Assembly: GCA_900317945.1 (NCBI GenBank)
Contig: ONIT01000020.1
Span: 1-64,000 of the forward strand
Direction: 5' to 3'
DNA length: 64,000 nucleotides
From: an uncultured Pseudomonadota bacterium
GTDB lineage: Bacteria > Pseudomonadota > Gammaproteobacteria > Enterobacterales > Succinivibrionaceae
Part shown: positions 43,921-51,958 of the stretch, in pieces
Layout: the number at the start of each line of letters is the position of its first letter
How positions within the stretch are numbered: the stretch's first letter is position 1
Position numbers and translations under genes: made by a program
The notes under the pieces: generated by a model
Told to the model about the DNA's origin: nothing
Seen by the model: only the letters and a program-made list of their open reading frames with translations
Databases searched by the model: none

Positions 43921-45822
43921 CTATTCGGCGTCCTCTGCGAGGCTGCCATTCGCCTCGAGCCAGACGCGCCTGTCGTCCGCCCTCTTCCCGTTCAGCAGCA
44001 TGTCCATCATGCTCTCGGTGTCCTGGTGGTCAGGATCGAACATCAGCCTCACGAGGTGGCGGGTGTTGGGCTCAAGCGTGGTCTCCTTGAGCTGCGGAGG
44101 ATCCATCTCGCCGAGTCCCTTGAAGCGGATGACCTTGATGTCGGAGTCGGAGAGCCTCCGGTTCTTCCTCTTCGCCTCGCTGATGACCGCGTCGCGCTCC
44201 TTCTCGTCTATGACGTAGTGGACCTCTTTCTTGATGTCGACGCGGAAGAGCGGCGGCATGCAGACGAAGACGTGCCCGTCCTCCACGAGCTTCGGGAAAT
44301 GCCTCACGAAGAGCGCGCAGAGCAGGGTCGCGATATGGAGCCCGTCCGAGTCCGCGTCGGCGAGGATGCAGACCTTGCCGTAGCGGAGCTCCGAGAGGTC
44401 GGCGCTCTGCGGATCGGCCCCGAGGGCGACCGAGATGTCGCGGATCTCGTTGTTGGCCATGATTTTGTCATTGTCGGCGTCCCAGGTGTTGAGGATCTTG
44501 CCGCGCAGGGGCAGTATCGCCTGGTACTCCGGATCGCGCGCCTGGCAGGCGGAGCCGCCCGCGGAGTCTCCCTCGACAATGAAGAGCTCGCGGCGCGAGA
44601 CGTCGTCGCCGTAGCAGTCGGTGAGCTTCCCGGGGAGCACCGGTCCCTGCCCCTGCTTCTTCCGGACAACGGTCCTTGCGGAGCGGATGCGCTTCTCCGC
44701 CGCAGTGATGAAGAAGTCGATGAGCTCCGAGGCCTCGTCGGTTCCCGAGTTGAGCCAGAGGCTGAAGGAGTCCTTCACCAATGTCTCGACGGCTGCCGAG
44801 GCCTCCCTGTTCGAGAGCTTCTCCTTGGTCTGCCCGGCGAACTGCGGCTCGGGGATCTTGCAGGAGAGCACAAAGGCGGAGCGGGCCGAGATGTCGTCCG
44901 GAATGAGCTTCACGCCGCGGGGAAGGAGGTTCCTTAAATCGCAGTACTCCCTGACCGCGTCAAGTATGCCCTGCCTGAAGCCGTTCACGTGGGTGCCGCC
45001 GAGGACAGTCGGGATGAGGTTAACGTAGGACTCCGAGACCTCGGCCTCGCCCTCCGTAATCCAGCAGACAGACCAGTCGGCGATGATGCCGTCAAGCTCG
45101 CCCTTTCCGGAGAATGGCTCCGCGGGGATGATGGTCACGTCCTTCAATGACTCGCGGAGGTACTGATCTAGGCCCTCCCTGAAGCACCACTCGTCCTTCT
45201 CCCCGGTGTTTCTGTCCTCGAAGGTGATGGCGAGGTTCGGGCAGAGCACGGCCTTCGCCTTCAGGAGGTGGCGGAGGCTCGAGGTGAGGAACTTCGGGGT
45301 GTCGAAGTACTTTGGATCTGGCCAGAACCTGACGCGGGTTCCGGTGTTCTTCTGCCCGCAGATGCCGGTCTCGTGAAGGGGCTCGGTCACATCGCCGCCG
45401 GAGAAGCCAATCCGGTAAACCTTCCCGCCGCGCCTCACCTCGGCCTCGAGCTTATAGGAGAGCGCGTTCACCACCGAGATGCCAACGCCGTGGAGACCTC
45501 CCGAGAACTTGTAGTTCTTGCCGGAGAACTTGCCGCCAGCGTGGAGGCGGCAGAAGATGAGCTCGATGCCCGGCACGTGCTCAGTCGGGTGCATGTCGAC
45601 CGGCATGCCGCGGCCGTCATCAGTCACCTCGAGCGAGCCGTCCTCATAGAGCACAACGCTGATCTTCGAGGCAAATCCCGAGATCGCCTCGTCAACGCTG
45701 TTGTCTATGACCTCCTGCGCCAGGTGGTTGGGCCTTGTGGTCTCGGTGTACATGCCGGGACGCCTCTTGACGGGCTCCAGGCCCTTAAGGACTTCTATCG
45801 ATTCAGCTGAGTAGTCTTCCAT
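43921..45822 (-). CDS. parE: DNA topoisomerase IV subunit B
   Basis: ParE is the ATPase subunit of topoisomerase IV, which unlinks daughter chromosomes. The 633-residue product begins with the GHKL ATPase domain (EVIDNSVDEAISG, DDGRGMPVDMH, GGLHGVGISVVNALS). A transducer domain follows, then a TOPRIM domain with EGDSAGGSA and DADSDGLHI. The size equals E. coli ParE (630), without the long insert of GyrB in proteobacteria, which separates it from gyrase. It follows yqiA, cpdA and nudF on the minus strand, the conserved gammaproteobacterial order. Confidence 0.96.
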   Translation of the reverse strand: MEDYSAESIEVLKGLEPVKRRPGMYTETTRPNHLAQEVIDNSVDEAISGFASKISVVLYEDGSLEVTDDGRGMPVDMHPTEHVPGIELIFCRLHAGGKFSGKNYKFSGGLHGVGISVVNALSYKLEAEVRRGGKVYRIGFSGGDVTEPLHETGICGQKNTGTRVRFWPDPKYFDTPKFLTSSLRHLLKAKAVLCPNLAITFEDRNTGEKDEWCFREGLDQYLRESLKDVTIIPAEPFSGKGELDGIIADWSVCWITEGEAEVSESYVNLIPTVLGGTHVNGFRQGILDAVREYCDLRNLLPRGVKLIPDDISARSAFVLSCKIPEPQFAGQTKEKLSNREASAAVETLVKDSFSLWLNSGTDEASELIDFFITAAEKRIRSARTVVRKKQGQGPVLPGKLTDCYGDDVSRRELFIVEGDSAGGSACQARDPEYQAILPLRGKILNTWDADNDKIMANNEIRDISVALGADPQSADLSELRYGKVCILADADSDGLHIATLLCALFVRHFPKLVEDGHVFVCMPPLFRVDIKKEVHYVIDEKERDAVISEAKRKNRRLSDSDIKVIRFKGLGEMDPPQLKETTLEPNTRHLVRLMFDPDHQDTESMMDMLLNGKRADDRRVWLEANGSLAEDAE

Positions 45823-46128
45823 TTTTCACCAGTCTTTGCTTCTTTTCCGTATATGTTTTGAGATGGGACAGGCCCTTTTCATGCGGCGGAGGATATTTTG
45901 CATTCGCGGCGGCGATAAATCAACCTGAGCAGCAGGATGCGGGCAGATTGTGTCATGGAACAGGACATTTTTCTGAGAATATCCGGATCTGCCCAGACGT
46001 CATGATGCCCCGCGGCAGCGCATGGGCGGAGGTTAGCCGGAGGCTCCCGGCTCTTTCCGCCCAAAAGCGCGCGCCTGGGACGGCTTTTGCCGGGTTAATT
46101 CTCATATATGGGGCAGGAGGACGGGAGA
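45823..46128. other. Intergenic region between parE and yqiA
   Basis: About 300 nt with no gene. Small open frames here lack ribosome-binding sites. A parE promoter may lie in the AT-rich 45840-45910 part, but none is clear. Confidence 0.35.
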
Positions 46129-46728
46129 TCAGGCAGCACGCTCACGCGACTTCCACTCAAGGAAGCTGAAGGCCTTCCCGGTGAGATGGCCGAACTCCGG
46201 CAGGCGGTGGGAGCCGCCGGGGACGATGATCTTCTCAGACTTCCGGAAATAGGACTCTGACATGGTGTAGTCGAGGACCTCGTCGCCCGTCCCGAGGATG
46301 AGCAGGAAAAGCTCCGGGCGCGAGACCTCATTCCTGGAGCCTGCGAGCGATGAGAGGAATGCGGCATGCTCCTTCTCAATAACGAACTCATTTCCCGTAT
46401 AGGGGTTTTTGTGGCTGCCAAGGAAGTTCACGAGGAGGGGCGCCGGGTTCACCACCGGGTTGATGAGGACCGCGGGGACAGAGAGGCGCTCCGCCGCGAC
46501 CCTGGCCCAGAAGCCGCCGAGGCTGCTCCCTACAAGCCCCGTGAGGTCATCTCCTATGCCGTCGAGCAAATCCGTTACGAAACGGTATGCCTCAACAGGA
46601 TCATCCGGGATGTCAGGGGCGATGAAGCGGCAGTCAGGGTGGGACTCCATAAGGAACTTCCGGAAGTCCTCGGCCTTTTTTGACTTGCCCGCGGACATGA
46701 AGCCGTGGAGATAGACAAAGGTGCTCAT
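46129..46728 (-). CDS. yqiA: YqiA family esterase
   Basis: YqiA is a small alpha/beta hydrolase with thioesterase and esterase activity in E. coli; its role in the cell is unclear. The 199-residue product has the oxyanion motif YLHGFMSAG, the nucleophile elbow GSSLGG (Ser in GLVGSSLGGFWA), and acid and His residues in LLILGTGDEVLDY and GGSHRLPEF. It starts in a one-base overlap with the cpdA stop (TGATG), so it is coupled to cpdA. Confidence 0.9.
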   Translation of the reverse strand: MSTFVYLHGFMSAGKSKKAEDFRKFLMESHPDCRFIAPDIPDDPVEAYRFVTDLLDGIGDDLTGLVGSSLGGFWARVAAERLSVPAVLINPVVNPAPLLVNFLGSHKNPYTGNEFVIEKEHAAFLSSLAGSRNEVSRPELFLLILGTGDEVLDYTMSESYFRKSEKIIVPGGSHRLPEFGHLTGKAFSFLEWKSRERAA

Positions 46729-47552
46729 CAGTAGCCGCCCGAGAACCAGTTGGGGCTGAAGCTCTCCGCCGGGAGGCGGAAGAGCTCAGAGGAAAACGTA
46801 CCGTCTGGCGCGAAGTCGATGAAGCGCCAGCCCGGACCGATGCGGTCAAGCTGGAAATCGTTGTGCCCGAAGGCGAACTGTATGCTCGTCGAGGGGGTCG
46901 CGATATAGTCTATGCCGCCCAGCTCCCTCTCCAGGTTCTGGTGGATATGGCCGCAGAGCACCAGCTTCACCATGCCGTGGTGATAGATGATTGACTTGAA
47001 CTGGTCGGTGTTCTTCAGATCATGCTGATCAAGCCAGGCGCTCTCGGTGTGGAAAACGTTGTGGTGCAGGCAGACTGCGGAGAAGAGCCCGTCCGAGCGG
47101 TCAAGCCTCTCCCTGAGGAAGGCGAGCTGATCAGGGGCGAGGTAGCCGCAGGGAGCGCTGTAGACCTGGCTGTTGAGCATCAGGAACTGCCAGCGGCCGC
47201 ACCTTATCTCGCGCGCAGTGCTGATGCCGAGCCCCGGCATGATGCGGTACATCAGCGGGCCGTCGTCATGGTTCCCGGGGAGCCAGAACAGGGGTTTCCC
47301 GAGGCGCTTTATGATCCCGGCGAAGCGCGCGTAGGAGCCGGTGGAGTAGTCCTGGGAGAGATCACCGGTGCAGAGGACAAAGTCGTATTTCCGGCCGGAG
47401 GAGAGTACTGCATCGATGACGGCATTGAGTGACTCTGCCGTGTTTATCCCCAGCAGGGTCGCGTCCTCAGCCGCAAAAAGATGCGTGTCGGTGATATGAA
47501 GGACATGAACGGGATCTCCGTCCTTTATATCCACCTGCTCGAAATCCTGCAT
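46728..47552 (-). CDS. cpdA: 3',5'-cyclic AMP phosphodiesterase
   Basis: CpdA hydrolyses cAMP and so limits CRP activity. The 274-residue product is a calcineurin-like phosphoesterase. It has all metal motifs: D22-T-H24, GDLSQDY, GNHDD, HHN and GHIH. I choose 47552, where the length equals E. coli CpdA (275); a longer open frame to 47621 adds 23 odd residues across a hairpin. A CRP box upstream of the first pilin gene shows that cAMP signalling is likely active in this organism. Confidence 0.92.
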   Translation of the reverse strand: MQDFEQVDIKDGDPVHVLHITDTHLFAAEDATLLGINTAESLNAVIDAVLSSGRKYDFVLCTGDLSQDYSTGSYARFAGIIKRLGKPLFWLPGNHDDGPLMYRIMPGLGISTAREIRCGRWQFLMLNSQVYSAPCGYLAPDQLAFLRERLDRSDGLFSAVCLHHNVFHTESAWLDQHDLKNTDQFKSIIYHHGMVKLVLCGHIHQNLERELGGIDYIATPSTSIQFAFGHNDFQLDRIGPGWRFIDFAPDGTFSSELFRLPAESFSPNWFSGGY

Positions 47553-47594
47553 GGCTATCCCGGCGCTCTGCCGCTCTCCTGTACAAAAAAGACA

Positions 47595-47616
47595 GCCGGT
47601 TCCGAAGAGAGCCGGC
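47595..47616 (-). terminator. Hairpin between nudF and cpdA
   Basis: The 5-bp core GCCGG/CCGGC with a 12-nt loop is followed on the minus strand by TGTCTTTTTTG. It is a weak terminator or an attenuator between nudF and cpdA. Confidence 0.4.
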
Positions 47617-47810
47617 CTCACTCTGCATAATACCCCAATGCCGGCAGAAACTCAGAGGAATTGTTCGCAAAAAAAGTAAAGAGTTGAAAAAAAAGATTGT
47701 CATTTGATCACATTTTGAACAAATAACAGTATTTTTACAAACAAGTATTGCCTAAAGGCGGTTCTGCGGCCGGCAGCTGTCTTCTGGGCATGACTGCAGC
47801 GGCCGGAGAA

Positions 47811-48434
47811 TCAGGCAAATGCCTCAGTGCGCCCGAGCCGGAGCGCAAGGCTCTGCAGCGCCGCGACAGTCGTGAAGTTGTTGATGCCGCCCTTCACGAG
47901 GAGCGAGAGCGCGTCATCGAGCCTCAGCACGACCGCGCGCATGTCCTCGTTCTCCTCGGGGAGCCCGTGCGCGCCGCCCGCCTCCGAGAGGTCCGCCTCC
48001 GAAAGATAGATGGAGACCGTCTCGCTGGTGCCGCCGGGGCTCGTGAGGAACTTTCCGATGAGGACGGTGTGCTCCCGGTCAATGCTGACGCCTGCCTCCT
48101 CCTCTGTCTCACGTATCGCGGTCTCCAGGGGATCCTCGCCCTCAGGCGTGATGCCGGCGACCACCTCAAGGCTCCAGGGCTCAAGACCGGCGGCATACGC
48201 GCCGATCCTGAACTGCTCCACGAGGAGCACCAGATCATTCTTCCGGTCATATACGAGGACGCCCGCAGCGGTGCCCCGCTCCATGAGCTCGCGGCGGAAG
48301 GGCTTCATCCAGCCTCCGCGGTAGCTTCTTGTGGTGAGCTCGTAGTCATTCACCCGGAAAAAGCCGCGGTATTTCTCCTGAACATCAAGCACTTTGACGT
48401 CACCGCGGTGAAAGTCAATCAGACTGTCCGACAC
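47811..48434 (-). CDS. nudF: ADP-ribose pyrophosphatase (Nudix)
   Basis: NudF splits ADP-ribose and related nucleotide sugars into AMP and a sugar phosphate. The 207-residue product has a full Nudix box starting at G94 with E100 and R108-E-T-E-E-E-A-G115. The length matches E. coli NudF (209). It is the first gene of the nudF-cpdA-yqiA-parE row, a conserved gammaproteobacterial order, although a 258-nt gap with a hairpin separates it from cpdA. Confidence 0.92.
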   Translation of the reverse strand: MSDSLIDFHRGDVKVLDVQEKYRGFFRVNDYELTTRSYRGGWMKPFRRELMERGTAAGVLVYDRKNDLVLLVEQFRIGAYAAGLEPWSLEVVAGITPEGEDPLETAIRETEEEAGVSIDREHTVLIGKFLTSPGGTSETVSIYLSEADLSEAGGAHGLPEENEDMRAVVLRLDDALSLLVKGGINNFTTVAALQSLALRLGRTEAFA

Positions 48435-48605
48435 GAAAGCCTCCTAATCATTCTCCTAAGGCAGCATGATACGGCATCAGGGCTCATACGGAAAGAGGCG
48501 GATCTCCCGGTGCGGAAGGACCGGAAGATGGCGGAAGTGAGATGGCAGCAGGGGCGGCGCATAATCTTCCTGATAAAATCAGGGAAAGGGCTCAGGGAGA
48601 GAGGA

Positions 48606-49419
48606 ATGGACAGCCTAAGGGAATACCTCACATCAGATGATCCGGAACAGCGCACACGCGCGGAGAGGCTCCGCGCCGCCATCGGGCTGCAGGATGTCGA
48701 CAGCCTCACTGTATCTCCCTTCCTCGTGAGCCTTGCTGAGCGGAGCATCAGGGGAGAGCTCTGCTTAGCGGAGTGCAGGAAGGAGCTCACAGCGCACTAT
48801 AAGGAGATGATTGCCGGAGGGAGCTATGACATGGGGACGGCAGATGCTGAGTTTGCCGCAATCAATATCGCGGAATGCCTGGGGGATGACCGTTTCTCCC
48901 TGACGCCGGCTGAATTCAGCTCCATACACCGGAGGATCTTCACGGGGGGTCCTCAGGCACGCAGGGGAGTTCCGGGAATACGACATCACAAAAAGGGAGA
49001 AGGTGCTCCGCGGGGACACCGTCGACTACGCCCCCGCGTCAGATCTCCCCGAAGCCCTTGATTATGATATGCGGCGGGAGAGGAAGTTCAGCTATGAAGG
49101 GCTCACATCTGACGAGGCTATAGCGCATTTTTCGGAGTTCATCACCGGGATCTGGCAGATCCACCCCTTCCCGGAGGGGAACACCAGGACAACCGCGGTC
49201 TTTGCCGTCAGATACCTCCGGCACCTTGGCTTCACCGTCCATTCTGAGGCGTTTGCGGAGAGCTCAAAATATTTCCGGAACGCGCTGGTGCGGGCAAACT
49301 ATACGAATTTCCGGAAAGGCGTGGATAGCGACATGAGCTTCCTCATTCTCTTTCTCCGCTGCCTCATGCTCGGGGAGAAACATGAGCTCCGGAGCAGCGA
49401 TCTCATCATCCCGGCATGA
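48606..49419 (+). pseudogene. Fic domain protein, frameshifted in a G6 run
   Basis: Fic proteins transfer AMP or other groups to target proteins. The reading frame from 48606 (MDSLREYLTSDDPEQR) continues to RRIFTG and then breaks; the frame that follows resumes with the Fic core, HPFPEGNTRTTAVF. Removing one G from the six G residues at 48944-48949 joins the two parts into a protein of about 270 residues. The N-terminal part resembles the inhibitory, VbhA-like region of self-controlled Fic proteins. The break could be a true mutation, a contingency site or a sequencing error in a homopolymer. It overlaps the region upstream of nudF on the opposite strand. Confidence 0.78.
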
Positions 49420-49440
49420 AGACATGAGCCTGAACACCGA

Positions 49441-49506
49441 ACAAGTACCGAACAAGTACCGGACAAGTACCGGACAAGTACCGAACAAGTACCGGACAAG
49501 TACCGA
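49441..49506. repeat. 11-bp tandem repeat (six copies)
   Basis: Six full copies of ACAAGTACCGR (R is A or G) run head to tail, with partial copies on both sides. The array lies 22 nt past the Fic gene stop and 123 nt before panE. The unit is not a multiple of three and the region is not coding on either strand. The period is near one DNA helical turn. Confidence 0.88.
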
Positions 49507-49629
49507 ACAAGCTGCAGATTCCGCATGCCGCTTCTTAAAGAGCCTGCGGCAGAACCATGCCATCAGCATCCAAATGTGGTTAAATAGCATGATTCATGAC
49601 AATTGCCTGAAAAGGCCCGGAGATGAAAC

Positions 49630-50505
49630 ATGGCAAAGCTCGCCGCAGTGCTCGGACTCGGAGCGGTAGGATCAACGATAGCCGCAAAGCTTATTGGGAA
49701 CGGATGGGAAGTCTGCTCGGCTGACACCAGGGAAAACCCTGAGAGGGAATTTGACTTCATCGAGGGGAGCTCCCGGAAGCATTACGCCATTCCTGCTCTC
49801 GCTGATCCGAAAAAGGCCGATATCCTCATCATAACCCTCAAGGCCTTCGCCACCGGAAAGGCGGTAAGACCGCTCAGGAACCGCTTCCGCCCCTCAATGC
49901 CCGTCATGCTCCTCGAGAACGGCATGGGGCAGGACGCCGCGGTGATGGACGTCTTCCGCGTCAATCCCTTCTACCTCGGCGTGACGGCGCTCGGGGCCGT
50001 GAAGGACGGCAACACGGTCACGCTGAACGCTGACGGGAAGGCGGTCTACGGCCCGAGGTCAGTGAACGCAGGAGGCATCGGGAAAATAAAGGATCTCCCC
50101 GAGAGCGTCTTCTGCTTCGAGGAGAACCCGGTGCCTGCGGTCCTCCGGAAGCTCGCGGCCAACACCGTCATCAATCCGCTTACCGCAGTCCTTGATGAGA
50201 AGAACGGCATAATCCTTGAGAAGGCAGAGCTTGTAAGGCGCCTCACTGATGAAATCTCCCGCGTTCTCGCTCCCCTGGGGCTCGGCGAGACGCCGGACTC
50301 CCTCTATGAGGCCGTCATGGGCATCGCGGAGAGGACCCGGGAGAACTCCTCCTCGATGCGCGAGGACGTGAGACACGGGAGGCCCACGGAAAACGACTTC
50401 ATCCTGGGCTTTGTAATTAAGACCGCGGAACGCTTCGGCATGGACGTCCCGGAGCTTAAGAGGCTCGAGGCGGAATTCCTCAGAAAGGCCGGAAATGCGG
50501 CGTAA
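49630..50505 (+). CDS. panE: 2-dehydropantoate 2-reductase (ketopantoate reductase)
   Basis: PanE reduces ketopantoate to pantoate with NADPH, a step of pantothenate and coenzyme A synthesis. The 291-residue product has the nucleotide-binding motif GLGAVGS (9-15), the catalytic lysine region RKLAANTVINPLTA, and SSMREDVRHGRPTE near the C-terminus. Length matches E. coli PanE (303). yajL follows at 50585, and the panE-yajL pairing is also seen in E. coli. Confidence 0.92.
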   Translation: MAKLAAVLGLGAVGSTIAAKLIGNGWEVCSADTRENPEREFDFIEGSSRKHYAIPALADPKKADILIITLKAFATGKAVRPLRNRFRPSMPVMLLENGMGQDAAVMDVFRVNPFYLGVTALGAVKDGNTVTLNADGKAVYGPRSVNAGGIGKIKDLPESVFCFEENPVPAVLRKLAANTVINPLTAVLDEKNGIILEKAELVRRLTDEISRVLAPLGLGETPDSLYEAVMGIAERTRENSSSMREDVRHGRPTENDFILGFVIKTAERFGMDVPELKRLEAEFLRKAGNAA

Positions 50506-50584
50506 CAGCGATTTTTCTCCCGCTCATGCGGTATGATAGGTAAAATCCAGAAAAGACACTGATTACATAAAAAAGGAGACAATC

Positions 50585-51142
50585 ATGAAAACTGCACTTG
50601 TCATGGCAGCTCCGGGATGCGAGGAGACCGAGACTCTCGGAACCGTGGACGTACTGAGGCGCGGCGGCGTCAGCGTAACCGTAGCGTCGATGATGCCGGG
50701 GCACAGCCTCGACGTCGCCGGCGCGCACGGCATCACCTTTAAGGCTGACGCGCACTTCGATGATGTGAAAGGAAAGGCCTTTGACGCAGTCGTCTGCCCG
50801 GGCGGAATGGGCGGAGCGTCAACCATGCGTGACTCTCAGGAATTCGTCTCATACCTCAGGAAGCAGAAGGCCGATGGCCGCTGGATTGCCGCCATCTGCG
50901 CGTCTCCCGCGCTCGTCCTCACCACGAACCGCATTGCTCCTGATGCGAAGATGACCGGCTACCCCGGCTGCGGCGATCTCGACCACCCCGTAGACGCTGA
51001 CGCGTACACCGACAGCAGCGAAAAGGTCATCACCGGGCGCGGCCCGGGGCTCACCTTCAGGTTCGCGCTGCAGATTGTGAGCGCGCTAGAGGGCGAGGCA
51101 AAGGCAAAAGAGGTGGCCGCAGGGCTGCTCATCAGCTTCTAA
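50585..51142 (+). CDS. yajL: DJ-1/PfpI family protein YajL
   Basis: YajL is a DJ-1 family chaperone linked to oxidative and glyoxal damage repair. The 185-residue product has the reactive cysteine C105 in AAICASPA, the conserved acid E14/E15 near the N-terminus, and the CPGGMGG loop. The length is slightly less than E. coli YajL (196). It follows panE with an 80-nt gap that has an AAAAAGGAG site before its ATG. Confidence 0.9.
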   Translation: MKTALVMAAPGCEETETLGTVDVLRRGGVSVTVASMMPGHSLDVAGAHGITFKADAHFDDVKGKAFDAVVCPGGMGGASTMRDSQEFVSYLRKQKADGRWIAAICASPALVLTTNRIAPDAKMTGYPGCGDLDHPVDADAYTDSSEKVITGRGPGLTFRFALQIVSALEGEAKAKEVAAGLLISF

Positions 51143-51241
51143 GGACAGATTATCAGCCGCGCGCCGGGCTTTCCGGGCAAAAAAGTTTGACAGAAGGCAG
51201 TTTTTCGTGCCTTGCGCATTAGAAAAATTGTCTCTGTCATT

Positions 51242-51247
51242 TATAAT
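51242..51247 (+). promoter_or_regulatory. -10 element of the small acidic gene
   Basis: TATAAT lies 64 nt before the start at 51311, in an AT-rich stretch. The -35 is poor (TTAGAA). A TTGACA at 51187-51192 is too far away to be its partner. Confidence 0.4.
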
Positions 51248-51310
51248 AGCCCATGACCGAAAGTTTTAGTCGCGGACGGCGTATCCCAGACGCGCGGAAA
51301 GGAAAGAAAA

Positions 51311-51772
51311 ATGGGTTTATTTGACAAAATAATTAAAGGAATCAGCACCAGAGTCTCAGATCCGGATCCCCTTCACAAGGTAACCGAGGCTGATCACCAG
51401 AGTGCAGTCATCAAGGAGCGTCCCGATCTCTGTGAGGATATCAAGGCTCTTCCGCAGAAGCAGAATGTCCGCCGCGACGGAGCACGTGATATCGCCTTCA
51501 ACGGCTGGCAGATCTGCAACGTTGAGGAGCGTGACCCCAAGCACAAGGACAAGACCCACATCGGCGAGGACCGCCGCCTTGGCTACCTCAAGCTCTTCAA
51601 GACCAAGAACGACAAGTTCGTCTGCCAGAGGATGTGGCTCGTCGATGACGAGGAGAAGCACTACAAGGCAACTACCGTTGATGACATCATCGGCATCAAG
51701 GACTTCTTCGGCAACGACTCCCTCGCCCTTGCAATGATGATGATGCTCGACCGCATCTCAAAGAACTGGTAA
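51311..51772 (+). CDS. Small soluble protein, unknown function
   Basis: This 153-residue protein has no signal peptide or membrane segment. It has a charged middle (QKQNVRRDGARDIAFNGWQICN, quoted in two parts: QKQNVRRD and AFNGWQICN), a YLKLFKTKNDKFVCQRMWLVDDEEKHYK block and a Met-rich C-terminal helix (LALAMMMMLDRIS). I do not recognise the family. It has its own promoter and a very strong terminator, GGAAAGGAAAG before the start, and codon choice like well-expressed genes, which together point to high expression. Confidence 0.75.
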   Translation: MGLFDKIIKGISTRVSDPDPLHKVTEADHQSAVIKERPDLCEDIKALPQKQNVRRDGARDIAFNGWQICNVEERDPKHKDKTHIGEDRRLGYLKLFKTKNDKFVCQRMWLVDDEEKHYKATTVDDIIGIKDFFGNDSLALAMMMMLDRISKNW

Positions 51773-51833
51773 TCAAAGCCCGAAGCCTGGTGCAAAACCG
51801 CTCTGAATAGCGCTTTTCCGGGCTGAGGCAGAA

Positions 51834-51869
51834 AAAATGGATGGTTCCCCCAAAGGAGCCATCCATTTT
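51834..51869. terminator. Bidirectional terminator
   Basis: A 15-bp stem (AAAATGGATGGTTCC/GGAGCCATCCATTTT, one wobble pair) has a 6-nt loop and ends in a T-rich run on both strands. It lies between the convergent genes ending at 51772 and 51959. Confidence 0.9.
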
Positions 51870-51958
51870 GTTTTTCTGACTGCGGGAAACGCATCAGCTG
51901 GAGCAGCCGGCCATGGATAACGGGCGGGAACGCTCCCGCCCTGCGCCGGAATGCCGGC

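Noticed and set aside
49264-49590. A minus-strand frame encoding a VRYLFGTC repeat
   Set aside because: It is the translation of the 11-bp repeat in one frame and has no start signals or domain.
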